DNA of 64,000 nt from Hydrogenophaga sp. BPS33. Its GTDB lineage: Bacteria > Pseudomonadota > Gammaproteobacteria > Burkholderiales > Burkholderiaceae_C. The notes under the pieces were generated by a model. The model saw only the letters and a program-made list of their open reading frames with translations. It did not search any database and was not told the DNA's origin. The stretch is taken from NCBI RefSeq assembly GCF_009859475.1, contig NZ_CP044549.1, forward strand, positions 4,588,001 to 4,652,000, read 5' to 3'. The translations under genes and the position numbers were made by a program. This document shows, in pieces, positions 1-11,700 of this stretch. The first letter of the stretch is position 1. Each line of letters starts with the position of its first letter.

Positions 1-267
1 GCATTGGCTCCGCTCGTGTTCCACAACTTCAAACTGCTAGAGGTAGAAGCAGTACGGGCGCTTTGGCATATGGTCGACTCCAACCAAGGCACAGTTGACG
101 TTAAGGATGTCGCAGAAGACTTCGAAGGCGAGTTCGAGAAGGCAAGTCCCGGTGCACCTGAGCATGCGCAATGGTTGATGGAGGTCAGCGCTCTTCGCGA
201 AGCCGTCGGTGAACAGGATTTCCCCCCGACAGGCATTCCCCGGCAGCAAGGTCTCTTTGTCAATTGA
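1..267 (+). CDS. C-terminal part of a small uncharacterised protein (5' end outside window)
   Basis: The reading frame is already open at base 1, so only the last 88 codons are visible; the TTG at position 4 need not be the start. No known domain is recognised. The sequence aligns over its whole length with the C-terminal half of the IS-split gene at 21128-22769: shared blocks include a MVD near the start, a VAED motif, a GAP followed by AQWL, and L-R-A/E-x-(V/I)-G near the end. The two are therefore paralogues about 21 kb apart on the same island. The next gene downstream (Dam-type methylase) is on the opposite strand and convergent. Function unknown. Confidence 0.6.
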   Translation, partial: ALAPLVFHNFKLLEVEAVRALWHMVDSNQGTVDVKDVAEDFEGEFEKASPGAPEHAQWLMEVSALREAVGEQDFPPTGIPRQQGLFVN

Positions 268-358
268 AGATGGCAGGTCAACTGCCCGCGTACCCTGCGA
301 GGCCTAGAGAGCTCACATTTGCTCGTGGCCCGATCTGTCAGAGGTCAGATTGGGCCAC

Positions 359-1195
359 TTATCCAAGGCAAGCCACGAGTTCCCCGGCGATGCCTCGTGC
401 GCCGGCATCTGCTGAAACACTGCGCCGCACTCTGACCTCACGGATGTCCCAACCGGCATAGAGCGCGCGCGTGGTTGCCGTGTCGTGGTTCGAGATGAGC
501 ACTGTCGCTCCGCGCTCCACCGCGGCTTCGCACGCTTGCACCAGCTCATACTGCTGGTCGATACCGAAGCGTGCCGAGGTGTACTGCGTGAAACTGGGCG
601 CCGAGTCATCTACATACGGCGGGTCGCAATACACCACGTCCCCCTCCTCGGCCATCTCGATGGCAGCCCGAAACCCGCCGTTCAGAATCAAGCAGCGCTC
701 GAGCTTTCGAGAAGCGGCTTCCATCTGGTTCCATGGGAAATTCGGAAGGACCTTGGGCTGCCCGTATGGAACGTTGAACGCACCCTTCGCGTTGACCCGG
801 AAGAGACCGTTGAAGCCAAATCGGTTGAGATAGGGCAGTAGAACCGCGCGCTCAAACGAGTCGACCTCTGCATTGAAGCGTGCGCGGATTGAAGCGTAGG
901 CATCCGGAGATTGGTTCTCATCCACGAAGAGTTCGGCCGCGCGCTCCATGTACTCACGCGGACGAGCCTGGAGCGCGGACCACGTTGCCACGAGGTCTGG
1001 ATTCGCGTCGTTGATGACGCTGCAGTCGTAGCCGGTGGCGAGGAAGATGGAGCCAGCACCCACGAATGGCTCGATAAGCCGATGCTTTCCAACGGGAAGA
1101 AGTGGAAGCAGTTGGGAGAGGAGACGCTGCTTGCCTCCGGTCCACTTGAGAAAGGGCTTGGATGCGGCGGCTGTCGTGGCTAGATGTGTGTACAT
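359..1195 (-). CDS. Dam-type DNA adenine-N6 methyltransferase (D12 class)
   Basis: A 278-residue protein of normal length for the D12 (alpha-class) adenine methyltransferases, which transfer methyl from S-adenosylmethionine to adenine N6 in DNA. Visible motifs: FLKWTGGK at residues 15-22, EPFVGAGS at 42-49 (AdoMet-binding motif I), a Dam-like NRFGFNGLFR block at 124-133 with a following FNVPYG, and the catalytic DPPY at 191-194. The target could be GATC or a related site; the sequence alone does not say. No restriction endonuclease lies beside it, so it may be a solitary island-borne methylase that protects the element or alters host marking. It is convergent with the small gene at 1-267. Confidence 0.85.
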   Translation of the reverse strand: MYTHLATTAAASKPFLKWTGGKQRLLSQLLPLLPVGKHRLIEPFVGAGSIFLATGYDCSVINDANPDLVATWSALQARPREYMERAAELFVDENQSPDAYASIRARFNAEVDSFERAVLLPYLNRFGFNGLFRVNAKGAFNVPYGQPKVLPNFPWNQMEAASRKLERCLILNGGFRAAIEMAEEGDVVYCDPPYVDDSAPSFTQYTSARFGIDQQYELVQACEAAVERGATVLISNHDTATTRALYAGWDIREVRVRRSVSADAGARGIAGELVACLG

Positions 1196-1615
1196 CCAGC
1201 CTGTAGCTAGGCAATTTATTTAGGTCGAGACGCGGACCTTTGGGTGGCAATTTAGATAGCGATGGTCAGTTTGATTTCCGGTGCAAACGTTCGCTTGCAA
1301 ATGCCATAGCGATAGCCAGCAGGTTGAGCAGTTGAACCGCACCCAACACGAATAAGCGGGCGGCATTGCGTATCGGCCGTGTTGGAGCTGCAAGGCAAGA
1401 TCATCTTCTGCCGCCCCGCCAACATGGATCGGCCTTCACTTGCACTCTGCCCCAGTGTGGCGGACCTGCATATCCGCATGCGGTAACGGGCTCACGTCAT
1501 CGACCTGACAGGAATCGACGAGCTAAGCTTGACCGCGGCTGCTGCGATTACCATAGGGGAAACCGGTACGGTGGCGCGACCCCGCGGGCGTTTCCATGGC
1601 AATGCAGGACAAGAA
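1196..1615. other. Gene-free stretch upstream of the HelD-like helicase
   Basis: This 420-bp gap separates the divergent methylase and helicase genes and must hold both promoters. A GGCAATTTA motif occurs twice (near 1209 and 1246). A minus-strand frame around 1252-1330 encodes a short cysteine/arginine-rich stretch faintly like the zinc ribbon of some transposases, but it is too short to call. I see no convincing promoter. Confidence 0.4.
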
Positions 1616-4417
1616 ATGGCAAAGGAATGGGCCCCCTCGCGGTGGGGCATGCATCTAACCGGGTCATCGGATTGGCGCTTGCGCCTGAAGGGACTGGATC
1701 TCGCCCTGACGCTGCTGGGCCACTCCCACCGAGTCAACGTTGAGGACGAGACTACCTACCGCGTCCAAGCCGGGACGTTCTGGACGGATATCACGTTCTA
1801 TCCTGGGCAGGAGCGTGAGGTGAAGGCCGATGGGCTGCCTAACGCCCAAGGCGCAACTCTCGTTCAAGCGTTGAATGTCGCCTTGACAGAGCAGCGTCTG
1901 CGCAGAGATCTATGGTTTCTCCAGGGCGAGCAGCAAAAAATTGACCGCTGGCTGGAGCAAAAGGCCGATCAGGAACGGGCCTGCGCAGAGCAGCGGCGCT
2001 GGCTCACCCACGAGCAGCAGGACATCGTCTTGGCGGCCCGGCCGACCGTTAACCCCACCGCCGTCCGATCCCGCCTGCAGAAGGCTGGCGTGGTGGTCCG
2101 GTTGGGCGCGCAGGCGAAGGCAATCGAGCGCGCGCTGACCGCGTGGGAGGCCGACTACCGCCCCGCATGGGCCGCGCTCAACGCCGCCCACGTCGCACGC
2201 GAGCTGGTAGCCTGCAAGAATCTGCTCGACCGGGTCGAGAGCAAGCCGCTGACCGAGGAGCAAGCCCGGGCCGTGGTCTACTTCGACAACCGTGTGCAGG
2301 TCGTGGCCTCGGCCGGCTCCGGCAAGACCTCCACCATGGTGGCGAAGGCGGCCTACGCCATCCACCGAGGCTTCGTGACGCCCGAACGCATCCTTCTGCT
2401 GGCCTTCAACAAGCAAGCAGCAGAGGAACTCAAGGAGCGCGCGGCCCAAGCGTTTGAACGCCTGGGTATGGAAGGCGTGACTGTGGAGGCTTCCACTTTC
2501 CACGCCTTGGGCTTGCGCCTCATCGGCAAGGCCACAAAGGAAAAGCCCGACATTCCCGACTGGGCGACCGACGCGACAAGTGGGGTGCGAAAGCTCACCG
2601 AGATCGTCGACCAGTTGAAGGATGGTTCCCTCGCGTTCCGTCGCCAGTGGGATCTGTTCCGCTTCGTCTTCGGACGAAACCTCCCTGCCTTTGGTTCTCC
2701 GGAGCCCGCCGACGTGTGGGACGCTCAAGGCAAAGGCGCGTTGGTCACAAACCGGGGCGAGCGGGTTAAGAGCCTAGAAGAGGTGATGATCGCCAACTTC
2801 CTGTTCTTGAACGGGGTCGAATACCACTACGAGGCACCTTACCCGCACCGTACCGCGGACGAAGCGCACCGGCAATATCGCCCGGACTTCTACTATCCCG
2901 ATCTGGACCTGTTCCACGAACACTTCGCGCTCGACGCCCACGGCGTGCCTCCACCCCATTTCGAGAACTACCTGGAAGGGGTGCTCTGGAAACGGCAGTT
3001 GCACGCGGAGAAGGGCACGACGTTGTTCGAGACCACCTCACACGGCCTGCGCCACGGTGACGACTTCGAGCGACTGGAGCGCGAGTTGACCGCTCGTGGG
3101 GTATTGCTCGATCCCAACCCAGACCGTGAGATTCCCGAAGGTGGGCAAAAGCCCATGGAGTCTATCGAGTTGATCGGGCTGATCCGCACCTTCATGAGCC
3201 ACGCCAAGAGCAACGGCTTGAGCATTCCCGCCCTGCAGCAGCAGTTGGACGCGATGCCCCAGGATATCTTCAAGCACCGCCACCAGAGGTTCCTGGACAT
3301 CGCCGCCCCCATCCTGGCAGCCTGGGACCAAGCACTGGCGGCCGAGGGTGGAATTGACTTTGAGGACATGCTCAACCTTGCCGCCGGGCATCTGGAGAGT
3401 GGCCGCGTGGAGTCGCCTTACGATCTGGTGATGGCCGATGAGTTCCAGGATGCCTCGCGTGCCAGGGCTCGCTTGTGTCGCGCCTTGGTTCAGCCGCCTG
3501 GCCGGTTCTTCTTCGCGGTGGGCGACGACTGGCAATCTATAAACCGGTTCGCTGGCGCGGACGTGGGGGTGATGACGGGTTTCCGCGAGTGGTTTGGCCA
3601 CGGCCAGGTGCTCAAGCTCGAACAAACCTTCCGCTGCCCGCAAGCGTTGTGCGACGTCTCCAGCGCGTTTGTCTCGAAAAACCCCGCTCAAATCCCCAAA
3701 CGCGTGCATTCCGCCACCCCGGCCCAAGGCCCGGTGCTTCAGGCGTTCCAGGTACACAGCAAAGACCAACTGGCTGATGCTATCGACCGGTTCGTGATGA
3801 CCCTTGCAGAGGGGGTGCGCGAGGGCACCATCCCAACGGGCCGCAGTGGCAAGGTTTCCGTCTACGTGCTCGGGCGATACAACACTGACAAGCAATACGT
3901 TACAGCGAACCAACGTCGCCTCAACCGCTGGGTGGACATTTCGTTCCTGACCATCCACCGCTCCAAGGGCAGCGAGGCGGACTACGTCATCCTGCCGGAG
4001 ATGCTCAGTGTCCTGAAGGGGCGCAGCTTCCCCAACACGCGCACCGACGACCCCGTCTTGGCCTTGGCCATGCCCGATGGGGACAACTTCCCACTGGGGG
4101 AAGAACGTCGCCTGTTCTACGTAGCCCTGACCCGGGCCCGGCGCACGGTGGCGATGTTCACGGTTAAAGGGCGATGCTCAACGTTCCTTCGAGAACTTGA
4201 AGATCAGGGAGCCCTGGTGCTCACCGACACCGACGGCAAGGCCGTCAAAGAGGATGCCTGTCCGGCTTGCAAGCAAGGCGTTCTGGTGCTGCGCTCGGGG
4301 CCTTATGGGGAGTTTCGCTCCTGCTCAAACTACCCCTCGTGCCACTACAAACCACGCCGGCATTGGTCGACGCCTGCGCCTGTCGTTCCTCGAAAAGGAA
4401 AACGTTGGTTGGGCTAG
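1616..4417 (+). CDS. HelD/UvrD-like superfamily 1 DNA helicase with C-terminal topoisomerase zinc ribbon
   Basis: Superfamily 1A helicase of about 933 residues, expected to unwind DNA with ATP. Motif order is complete: Walker A (ASAGSGKTS) near residue 233, motif II DEFQD near 608, motif III GDDWQSIN near 635, LEQTFRCP near 665, IHRSKGSEAD in motif V and YVALTRARR in motif VI near 834. It ends with a type IA topoisomerase-like zinc ribbon (CPACK, later CSNYPSC, about 881-910). An N-terminal region and a roughly 250-residue insert between motifs I and II make it longer than E. coli HelD (684 residues). The ATG at 1616 is preferred over an in-frame TTG at 1529. Its stop codon overlaps the stop of the convergent operon at 4414, so it may be a sixth member of that system, but this is inference. 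Confidence 0.85.
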   Translation: MAKEWAPSRWGMHLTGSSDWRLRLKGLDLALTLLGHSHRVNVEDETTYRVQAGTFWTDITFYPGQEREVKADGLPNAQGATLVQALNVALTEQRLRRDLWFLQGEQQKIDRWLEQKADQERACAEQRRWLTHEQQDIVLAARPTVNPTAVRSRLQKAGVVVRLGAQAKAIERALTAWEADYRPAWAALNAAHVARELVACKNLLDRVESKPLTEEQARAVVYFDNRVQVVASAGSGKTSTMVAKAAYAIHRGFVTPERILLLAFNKQAAEELKERAAQAFERLGMEGVTVEASTFHALGLRLIGKATKEKPDIPDWATDATSGVRKLTEIVDQLKDGSLAFRRQWDLFRFVFGRNLPAFGSPEPADVWDAQGKGALVTNRGERVKSLEEVMIANFLFLNGVEYHYEAPYPHRTADEAHRQYRPDFYYPDLDLFHEHFALDAHGVPPPHFENYLEGVLWKRQLHAEKGTTLFETTSHGLRHGDDFERLERELTARGVLLDPNPDREIPEGGQKPMESIELIGLIRTFMSHAKSNGLSIPALQQQLDAMPQDIFKHRHQRFLDIAAPILAAWDQALAAEGGIDFEDMLNLAAGHLESGRVESPYDLVMADEFQDASRARARLCRALVQPPGRFFFAVGDDWQSINRFAGADVGVMTGFREWFGHGQVLKLEQTFRCPQALCDVSSAFVSKNPAQIPKRVHSATPAQGPVLQAFQVHSKDQLADAIDRFVMTLAEGVREGTIPTGRSGKVSVYVLGRYNTDKQYVTANQRRLNRWVDISFLTIHRSKGSEADYVILPEMLSVLKGRSFPNTRTDDPVLALAMPDGDNFPLGEERRLFYVALTRARRTVAMFTVKGRCSTFLRELEDQGALVLTDTDGKAVKEDACPACKQGVLVLRSGPYGEFRSCSNYPSCHYKPRRHWSTPAPVVPRKGKRWLG

Positions 4418-5745
4418 CTTGCCCTCTTAGAGACAGACGCGACCTTTCTGCGCACTTCCTCGGCCGGCGCCACTATCACTATTTCGCGCAAGGGCGTTGC
4501 CCCTACACCCAGGGCTTTTTCGACTACTAGCTGGCCTCCCAGAGAAGCAATATGCTCCTGGAGATTGCTGAAATCACCGCACCATGTCTCTTCCTCCGCG
4601 CGGTCCTTCGTCATATCGCGTCCCTTGTGAAACGCAACGGATCGCACCTGCATTCGAGACAGGTCTCCAGCCCCCATGACCTGCACTCCATAGCCAGGCC
4701 GATTCGGACTCTTCATCACCAGACCTCCATTTTCAGTGGCAGCAGTGCCCAAGCCCTCATGCAGCGTGTATCCGAGTTGCCTTAGCCCATCGAGAACAGC
4801 GCGCCTCCTGGCTGATGCTGCGTGAGACTTCTGAACCTCGAGAAGCTCCTCCCTAGCCGATACGAGGATGCCCTCTAAGTCTCCGAGCCCCAACGTCATG
4901 TCAGCGCCCTTGAGGCGACCCAACAGTGCAGCGTTGGACGACCGATCTGAGAGCTGAGTGGCCAGGTGCTCTGCCTCAGCCAGCGCACTGGCCTTTTGAC
5001 GCGCAACAGTCTTGCTGTGTCGAATCGCCATCTGCAAGCTGTCCATCCTCATGCTCCGTTCTGCTGAAGCTGGACTGAGCAACAACTGATCGAGCTTGCT
5101 CTGAGTGGAGGCTGCCCCTTCCACATCCCGCAGAAGCTCCAGCTCAGCGATGTCCGTAAGCACTTCTTGTAGACGCTTGTCGGTCTCAATATGCTGAGCA
5201 CGCCAACTCTCAACAGTTGCTCCAGCGCCAGCACCGAGTCGAGTTGCAAGTTGCTTCTGCTCCTCGGTCAACCCTTCATCCGACAACGTCGCAAGAGAAC
5301 GATTCGCCTCAGAGAGCACGCGATCCAAGTCATCAAGCGCGAGCTCTCCTCTTGAAGCCATCTCAAGACGTCGCTGTAAGTCGGCGGCGAATCCTGAGGA
5401 TGCTGCCAGCAAGGCAGTGGCGATTCCCTTGCCATTGAGAGCGCGGGCGCGAGCAACGGCCTTGGCCTGGGCAGCAGCTTCTCGCCTCCTCGTTGCATCC
5501 GCATTCAGAAAGACAACCTCTGCAGTGGCAGCTCGCTCAAAATCCGCGAACTTGTCTTCACGCAGCAGCGTCTCGAGTTTGTCACGTCGCTGCTTGGTAC
5601 TGTCCTGCTCGGCATTGCTCACGCCCGAAGTGCCCTGAGAACGCTGCCAATCGACAACGGCCTGATTCAGTCTGGAGAGCAACGTTTCCCCTGCCGCGAC
5701 GAGTTCTTCCCGCGTCACCACGCGGACGACTTTAGGACCGCTCAT
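4414..5745 (-). CDS. Coiled-coil protein, last gene of the pseudokinase-helicase operon
   Basis: A 443-residue protein of unknown function, starting at an ATG that overlaps the upstream helicase stop as ATGA, which implies translational coupling. The frame is open further upstream, but that sequence lies inside the helicase gene. The first roughly 330 residues are alanine-, glutamate-, arginine- and leucine-rich and predicted helical (coiled coil). The last roughly 110 residues look like a separate alpha/beta domain with a glycine-rich stretch and a terminal basic tail. No catalytic motif is visible. Position and coupling suggest a structural or regulatory partner of the 2088-residue protein. 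I do not recognise the family. Confidence 0.8.
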   Translation of the reverse strand: MSGPKVVRVVTREELVAAGETLLSRLNQAVVDWQRSQGTSGVSNAEQDSTKQRRDKLETLLREDKFADFERAATAEVVFLNADATRRREAAAQAKAVARARALNGKGIATALLAASSGFAADLQRRLEMASRGELALDDLDRVLSEANRSLATLSDEGLTEEQKQLATRLGAGAGATVESWRAQHIETDKRLQEVLTDIAELELLRDVEGAASTQSKLDQLLLSPASAERSMRMDSLQMAIRHSKTVARQKASALAEAEHLATQLSDRSSNAALLGRLKGADMTLGLGDLEGILVSAREELLEVQKSHAASARRRAVLDGLRQLGYTLHEGLGTAATENGGLVMKSPNRPGYGVQVMGAGDLSRMQVRSVAFHKGRDMTKDRAEEETWCGDFSNLQEHIASLGGQLVVEKALGVGATPLREIVIVAPAEEVRRKVASVSKRAS

Positions 5746-8700
5746 ACTCCCTCCTGGATGGTCAGCGCAACCCGGACGGCGCCGACAAGGTTCTGACGTT
5801 CGCGCTCGCCGTCGTGGTACCACCCATGACACGAGACGCGGTGCAGCACCCGCAATGACCGCTGCAGGACCTGGGGGCGCCAAACCTCGCGTGCTCGCGC
5901 ATGCTCCAAGAGCGGGTGTCTGGGTGCGTCGCACTCAATGCCGATGGCGAAGAGCCCAGTATCCGGATGCTCAATCGCGTAATCAAGACCGAACGCGTCA
6001 GAGTCTGCTGAACTTTTAACTAAATGGCCTAGCGACCGCAGGAACTCCCCCACGGCCTGGTGGAATGCGTCATGTGACCTCTCGCCATGGACAGAGCGAG
6101 CCGCTTCGCGTCGGACGGTAAGCCTGGAGAGCAAGGACCTCGAGGTCAAGAGTTCTCCGGAGGATACGAGACGGGCGTATTCCATATAGCCTTGCAGGAA
6201 GTCCCGAGGCGTTGCCGGTGGACGCCGCGTACTCAGAAGGTCGCTGATCTCCGCGATAGGCATGGAGGTCACCATGTAGACCTTGCGACGAGAGCGCGTC
6301 ACAGCCACATTCAGGCGCCGCTCGCCGCCCTTTTGCCCGAGCACTCCGAAGGCACGGCGGAAAGTGCCTTGCTCATTCCTGCCGAATGTGGATGAAAACA
6401 CGATGACATCGCGCTCGTCGCCTTGCACGTTTTCTACGTTCTTAACGAAGACGCCCATGTCCTCGCCTTGCTCGGAGCGCTCACACTCCTGGCCATAGGC
6501 TTCTCTGAAGACCGGATCGGCCTCGGCTCGACTCTCGATGACCTCCTGAATCAGATCCGCCTGCTTACGGTTGAATGTCACAACGCCAACAGACGGGCGG
6601 TCAACATATGGCGCGCGCCATATCTCCTGAAGCACATCGACGACACGCTCGGCCTCTGCCTGATTGGTCTGCTCGCGATAGACGCCATCAACGCGAATCA
6701 TCTCGATGGGACGCACTCTCTTCACAGTTTCATCGGGAACAGTGACGGGGACGCTCAGGTCGTTTCCGTAAAAGGCGGCGTTTGAGTACCCAATGAGCTC
6801 TCGGTAGGCAGACCGGTAGTGAATCTGCAATCGCTCGCTCGGAAGGTTGGCACGTGCCAAAAGAAGGAGGTCGGGGCAATCCTTGATCTCGCGCCGATTC
6901 CATGTTTCCTCAAAGACATCGCGCTCTTCCTCGCTGGCGCCCTCCTCCAGCATTTCGCCATCGAACTCCGCAGCCTCGTCGCTCTCCACCTTGCTCGCAA
7001 AAAAGGCGGTTGGCGGCATCTGTTTCTCGTCTCCACTGACCACCGTGACCTTGCCGCGAAAGAGTGTCGGAAGCGCATACTCCACGGGCATTTGAGACGC
7101 CTCGTCGTAAATAACGGTGTCAAAGAGGCCTGGCTTTAGAGGCAACAGTCGGCTGGCGACATCGGGGTTCATGAGCCAGACGGGGCGCAGCTTCATCAGT
7201 CCCAGTCCTGCACCGAGTTCCACAAATTCGCGAAGCCGTCTGGCTCGCTGCCCTGTAAGCCGGGTGATGTCCTCCCAATCCCGGATGGGTCGAATGCTTG
7301 ACGAGTCGAAGTGAACCTTCAGAAACTCGCGATTGAGCTGGCGCATCTCCTGATCGAACTGCTCCAGCGACGCAACCTTGCTTTCAAGCTCAGGCCGCTC
7401 AAGCATGAGATCTGGACAGCTTTGCTCCAAGGCACCCTTCCATGCTAGACGGGCCTCTCGATTTAGTATCCGCCGCGCGGCCTTCTCAAGCTCAGATGGG
7501 GTAATCGCGTCGAGCTGGTCTTCTTTGATTCGCAGGATCCCTAGCAAGCTGATGGCCAGTTGGCTGAGTTGCTTGGCGCGACCTCGGAACAGTTGGTAAG
7601 CGGCCAGAGTCGGGAGAGCCCGCTCCAACGGAGCAATGCGAGCGCCGTTACCGAGATTGCTGCCGATGGCCGTTTCACATTCCTGCACCCACAAAGCTGT
7701 CATCCAGCTCTTGAGCCTTCCCAGGGAGGTGCAACTGTCAGTTCTGACTTGGTGCCTCGCGAATGCGGCGTCAAATTCTGTGAAGAGGTGGATGAATGCA
7801 TCGCGACTACCCTGCTGCGCCACATTGTCCAGCTTTGCAAACCAGGGCGATGCCTGTAGATGGGCGGCATGGCGCGCAACCGTCTGCAGCATCGAGAAAA
7901 CCGTGTTCGCCGTGGCCAGAAGGGTGGGCCCACTGCTTTCTTCAAGCGCCGGAAGCCCGAGGTGGCCGTGAAGTTCGGAGAGCTCCTTGCGTAACGGCCG
8001 CCATGCCAGCTCAAGATCTGCGGCTCTAAGCAATGCCTCCAATCTTGGATGAGATGGCGTGTCCCCCACTGATTGCAAGAACTTCAAAACCCTGCGCTTG
8101 CGACTCCACTTGAACAAGTTGAGAGACGACCAGAAACCACTCACTTCTACCGTCTCAGCTGTGAGCTTGCGCAGTTCCGCGAGCTTGCCCGGATTGATGC
8201 GACAGAGAAGCGGGGAAAGCTTTGGGTCGCAGTCCTGAGAACGACATCCGCTCAACGCGTCCCGCGTCCGTCGAAGTCCATCCAGATACGCCATGCCCAC
8301 CATGTCCCCACCAGGCGACGCTTCTCGGAACAGCTTTAACCACTTCGCCAGCGGTTTACGCTGCTCCTCGGGCATCTGCAGAAATTCGTTGCCGTAGGAG
8401 CTCAACCAAGTCGCATGGGGAGCAGGGTCGTCCACTTCGAAGCTGGTGGGCTTGGTGGTCAGCACCTGATGGCGCACGTCCTCAGCACTTGTGAAAGCAT
8501 TGAAGGCCTCCCGGAAGTCATTCAAAGTAGCCAGATCCGCAGAGAACGCCTCGGTACTCGCGAGCGCACTGCCCTCGTAGCGCGCGGGCAGCCAGTATCG
8601 AACCACTGGAGCCAGCTCTTCCTCCAACGTCGCAAGTTCCGCAATGTTCAATCTTTGGAGCATTGGTCGCAAGGCTGGCACTTCCAGGGGAGTGTCTGGT

Positions 8701-11700
8701 GTCTCGAGCTCAATGAGCTCCCCGATGAGCGCGCGGTAGCTCAGACCTACCGCTCCATCAATCCTGTGTAGGGCAGCGTGATGGTTGTCCAATGTGGCTT
8801 CATGCGCTTCAATACGCGCGGCCTTCATCTCCCGCTTGCGCTGGATCTGGTCAACGATACCGGTGGGGCGACGGGTCAAGGCTTCAAGCTGCTCGCGCAC
8901 TGCCTTGATGATGGGCTGGCGGTCCTTGTTGACATCATTCACAAGGACGACGCGGTCGCCCAAGTCCTCTGCGACGAGCCGTTTGTAGACCACCTCGAGT
9001 GCGGCGTGCTTCTGACAGATGATGAGCACGCTACGGCCCTGCCCGATGGCGTCCCCCACCATGTTCACAATGGTCTGGCTCTTACCCGTTCCTGGTGGAC
9101 CCTCGACGAGCAGCCCGGGTGCAGTTCGTGCCTGCAGAACTGCCTTCTCCTGTGATGGGTCACTGAACACGGTAAAGAACCGATCCACCTCTTTTGGGCG
9201 TGCAGTCTCTGCCAGCATAGGCTCGTTCTGGCGCAGCCTCAAAGCAGTCTCAAGTCCGGTGCCAATCGGGCTTTGCGTTTGGAGTTGCCGAATCTCCTCG
9301 CCAATTGCTTGACCCATAAAGGTCATGTGAAACAGCACTGCAGCACATTCCAGCTGCAAGCTTCGAACAGGAACATCTACCTTTGGCCCTGGGAGGACAA
9401 CGAGCGACCTGTTGCGAGGTACGGCCAGCGAGCCGAATGCGTCAATCACATCTACTGCGCGCAGCGACGATCGCCCGAGCAACTCTTCTGTAGCCCGCAC
9501 CCACTTCTTGTAGGTTTCCTGGCCGACGAGAGTCTCAAGTGCCGGGTTCAGTCGTATTTCCTCGCGCTCGCTGTCAAACGAGACCTGGACGTTGGTCCTC
9601 GCCCCTACCTCATGGTGAACGCGCACGGGCCACAGCAGTACGGGGGCAATCCGGACGGCGGTTGTGGCCTTTGCATCCTTCGTCAACAGGAATGGGAACC
9701 CCAAATACAAGCCGTCAATGCCAGTATCTCTCTTGTAGAGCTGGCTATGGCGCTCCAGGGAATGCAGCCTATGTGCTGTCGTTCCCTCCGCAAGAAGAGG
9801 CGTGGGGTCAAGAACGATGGGGTTCGAGTTGCGCTGGAGCAGGTGATCCAGCAGCCCTGCAGCGTCCAACCTTGGTGCGTGGAGCTCTTGAAGGTCAACC
9901 CGCGGCGTACTCTTGCCAATCGTCATGCGCACCAGCGGTCCGCGCAAAACTGTCGTCACAACCTTCTTCTCGAAGAATGTGAGTATCTGGGAAACATACT
10001 GCTGCTTGTGAGGCTCCTGCCATTGTTGCTGTGGCACGGCCAGAAGAACCAGCGCCTGCGCCAAAGGCAAGCGGCGCTCAAGACGAAACTCATCCGCCCA
10101 ACCGTTGACAACAACGTGGCCGCACCGCGCGAATCCCTCGATGCGCTCTGCCACCGCTTGAAATTGCTCGCTCCTTGGCCAGGTCACCTGGTCCCGCGCG
10201 ACCTCGTCTTCAAATGTGGCGACGTTGTTGGCTTCAGCCAGCTGCCTCGCCTCCTCCACAATCGCATCGCACGAGCGGAACAACGTGGGTGCGGCAGAGA
10301 GGACGACAATGAGATCCTCTTCACTCAGGCTTCTGCGCTCGATCAAGCTCAGCAGGCCCATGTGCTCAGAGTCCGGGAACACTCGTCTGCGCGTATCCCA
10401 TTCCGCACTCAGTCTTGCGCGAGAGGCGCTCAGCAGATAAAGGCGCAGGGTCGCCTCGTCGAGTTCGACATTGAGGTTGGCCGCCCGCTCGCGCACGGCC
10501 TGTGCTCGTGACTTGAGGCGTGAGAGCCAACTATCCTGGCCCAAATCTTGAAGTAGGTCGGGTACCGTCCCTGTCACCAGCTCGTACCCTTCGACAGGAC
10601 TCTCGAGCAACCAACGGGGGCTCACGATGACGCCCCGCATCACCGGAGGCATGTCAGGATTCAGTACCTTCAGGCCCAATAGCAAACGGCTGTCGTTCGA
10701 TAGCGACTCGTCCCTGACAACTCGGCGCAGGTCGGCCAACTGTTGAGGCGGCACATTCAGCGTTTGCGCCCAGGCTGTCACCACTCCGCGTGCGAGCTGG
10801 TCTCGTCCCTCCTCCCACCCACTTTGGCTCGCGGCCGCGAGTGCATAAGATGACAGTGTGAAGAAGCGCTGCCCCCCAAGCGATACGGATGGACCAGAAG
10901 GCTGCGATGTGCCTTCACCGAGTCCATCAAAGACTTCCGGAGCTTTGCCGTCAAGCCACTCCTGCACCTGCGTCCACTTCCAGCGGCGCTGTCTATCGCG
11001 CGTGAGGAGGCCGCGCAAAAGCAGCGCAACATCAGAAGGAATATCCTTAGGGACGGGAACCCCGTTGGTCAGGACGTGTATGAGAAACGCCTGTGGCTCA
11101 ATGCCCTCAAAGCACTTTCCACCTGTAATCTGCTCCAGGAGCACGATACCGAGACTCCACCAGTCCGAAGCTGCGGCAACCCCACCAGCAACGGCCTCCG
11201 GAGCGGTGTATCTGGTGATTTCCAATGGGGCCACAATGTCGAGGTCGTACTCCGACAACCTGGCGGACCCGAAACCGCTGACTACCAAGTCCAAGGGGTC
11301 GCGATTGCGCACCAGCAACGTTCCTGGACGGATATCGCGATGTCGCAACCCCACTTCGGCCAATGCGTCCAACGCCTTGCCCAGTTCGTACGCAATGCGA
11401 CGAATACCTGTCGAGTCGACGACTACCGTACCCAAGTCCGCGAGTGTTCCGGCAGTGAGTTCCTCAGCAACCTCGAAGGCTCGCTCTTCCCATCGACCGA
11501 AGGCAAACGTTCGGGGAACATGTTCGTTGGATACACGCTCCAGCGTTTCGTACACAAGCGGATCCGGCTCCCATCCATGGTGATACAGCGTGAGGACTCC
11601 CCGGCGTCCAGCACCATCCTCCTCCACAAGATACCGGTCACGCCTGCCAGTCGTAGAACTAATTTGCTGCAGTACGTGCCAGCCGCCAATGACGGTTTCC

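Noticed and set aside
5746..5934. Longer N-terminus for the coiled-coil protein
   Set aside because: It would overlap the helicase-nuclease gene by about 190 bp and is Pro/Arg-rich; the ATGA overlap at 5742-5745 is the better start.
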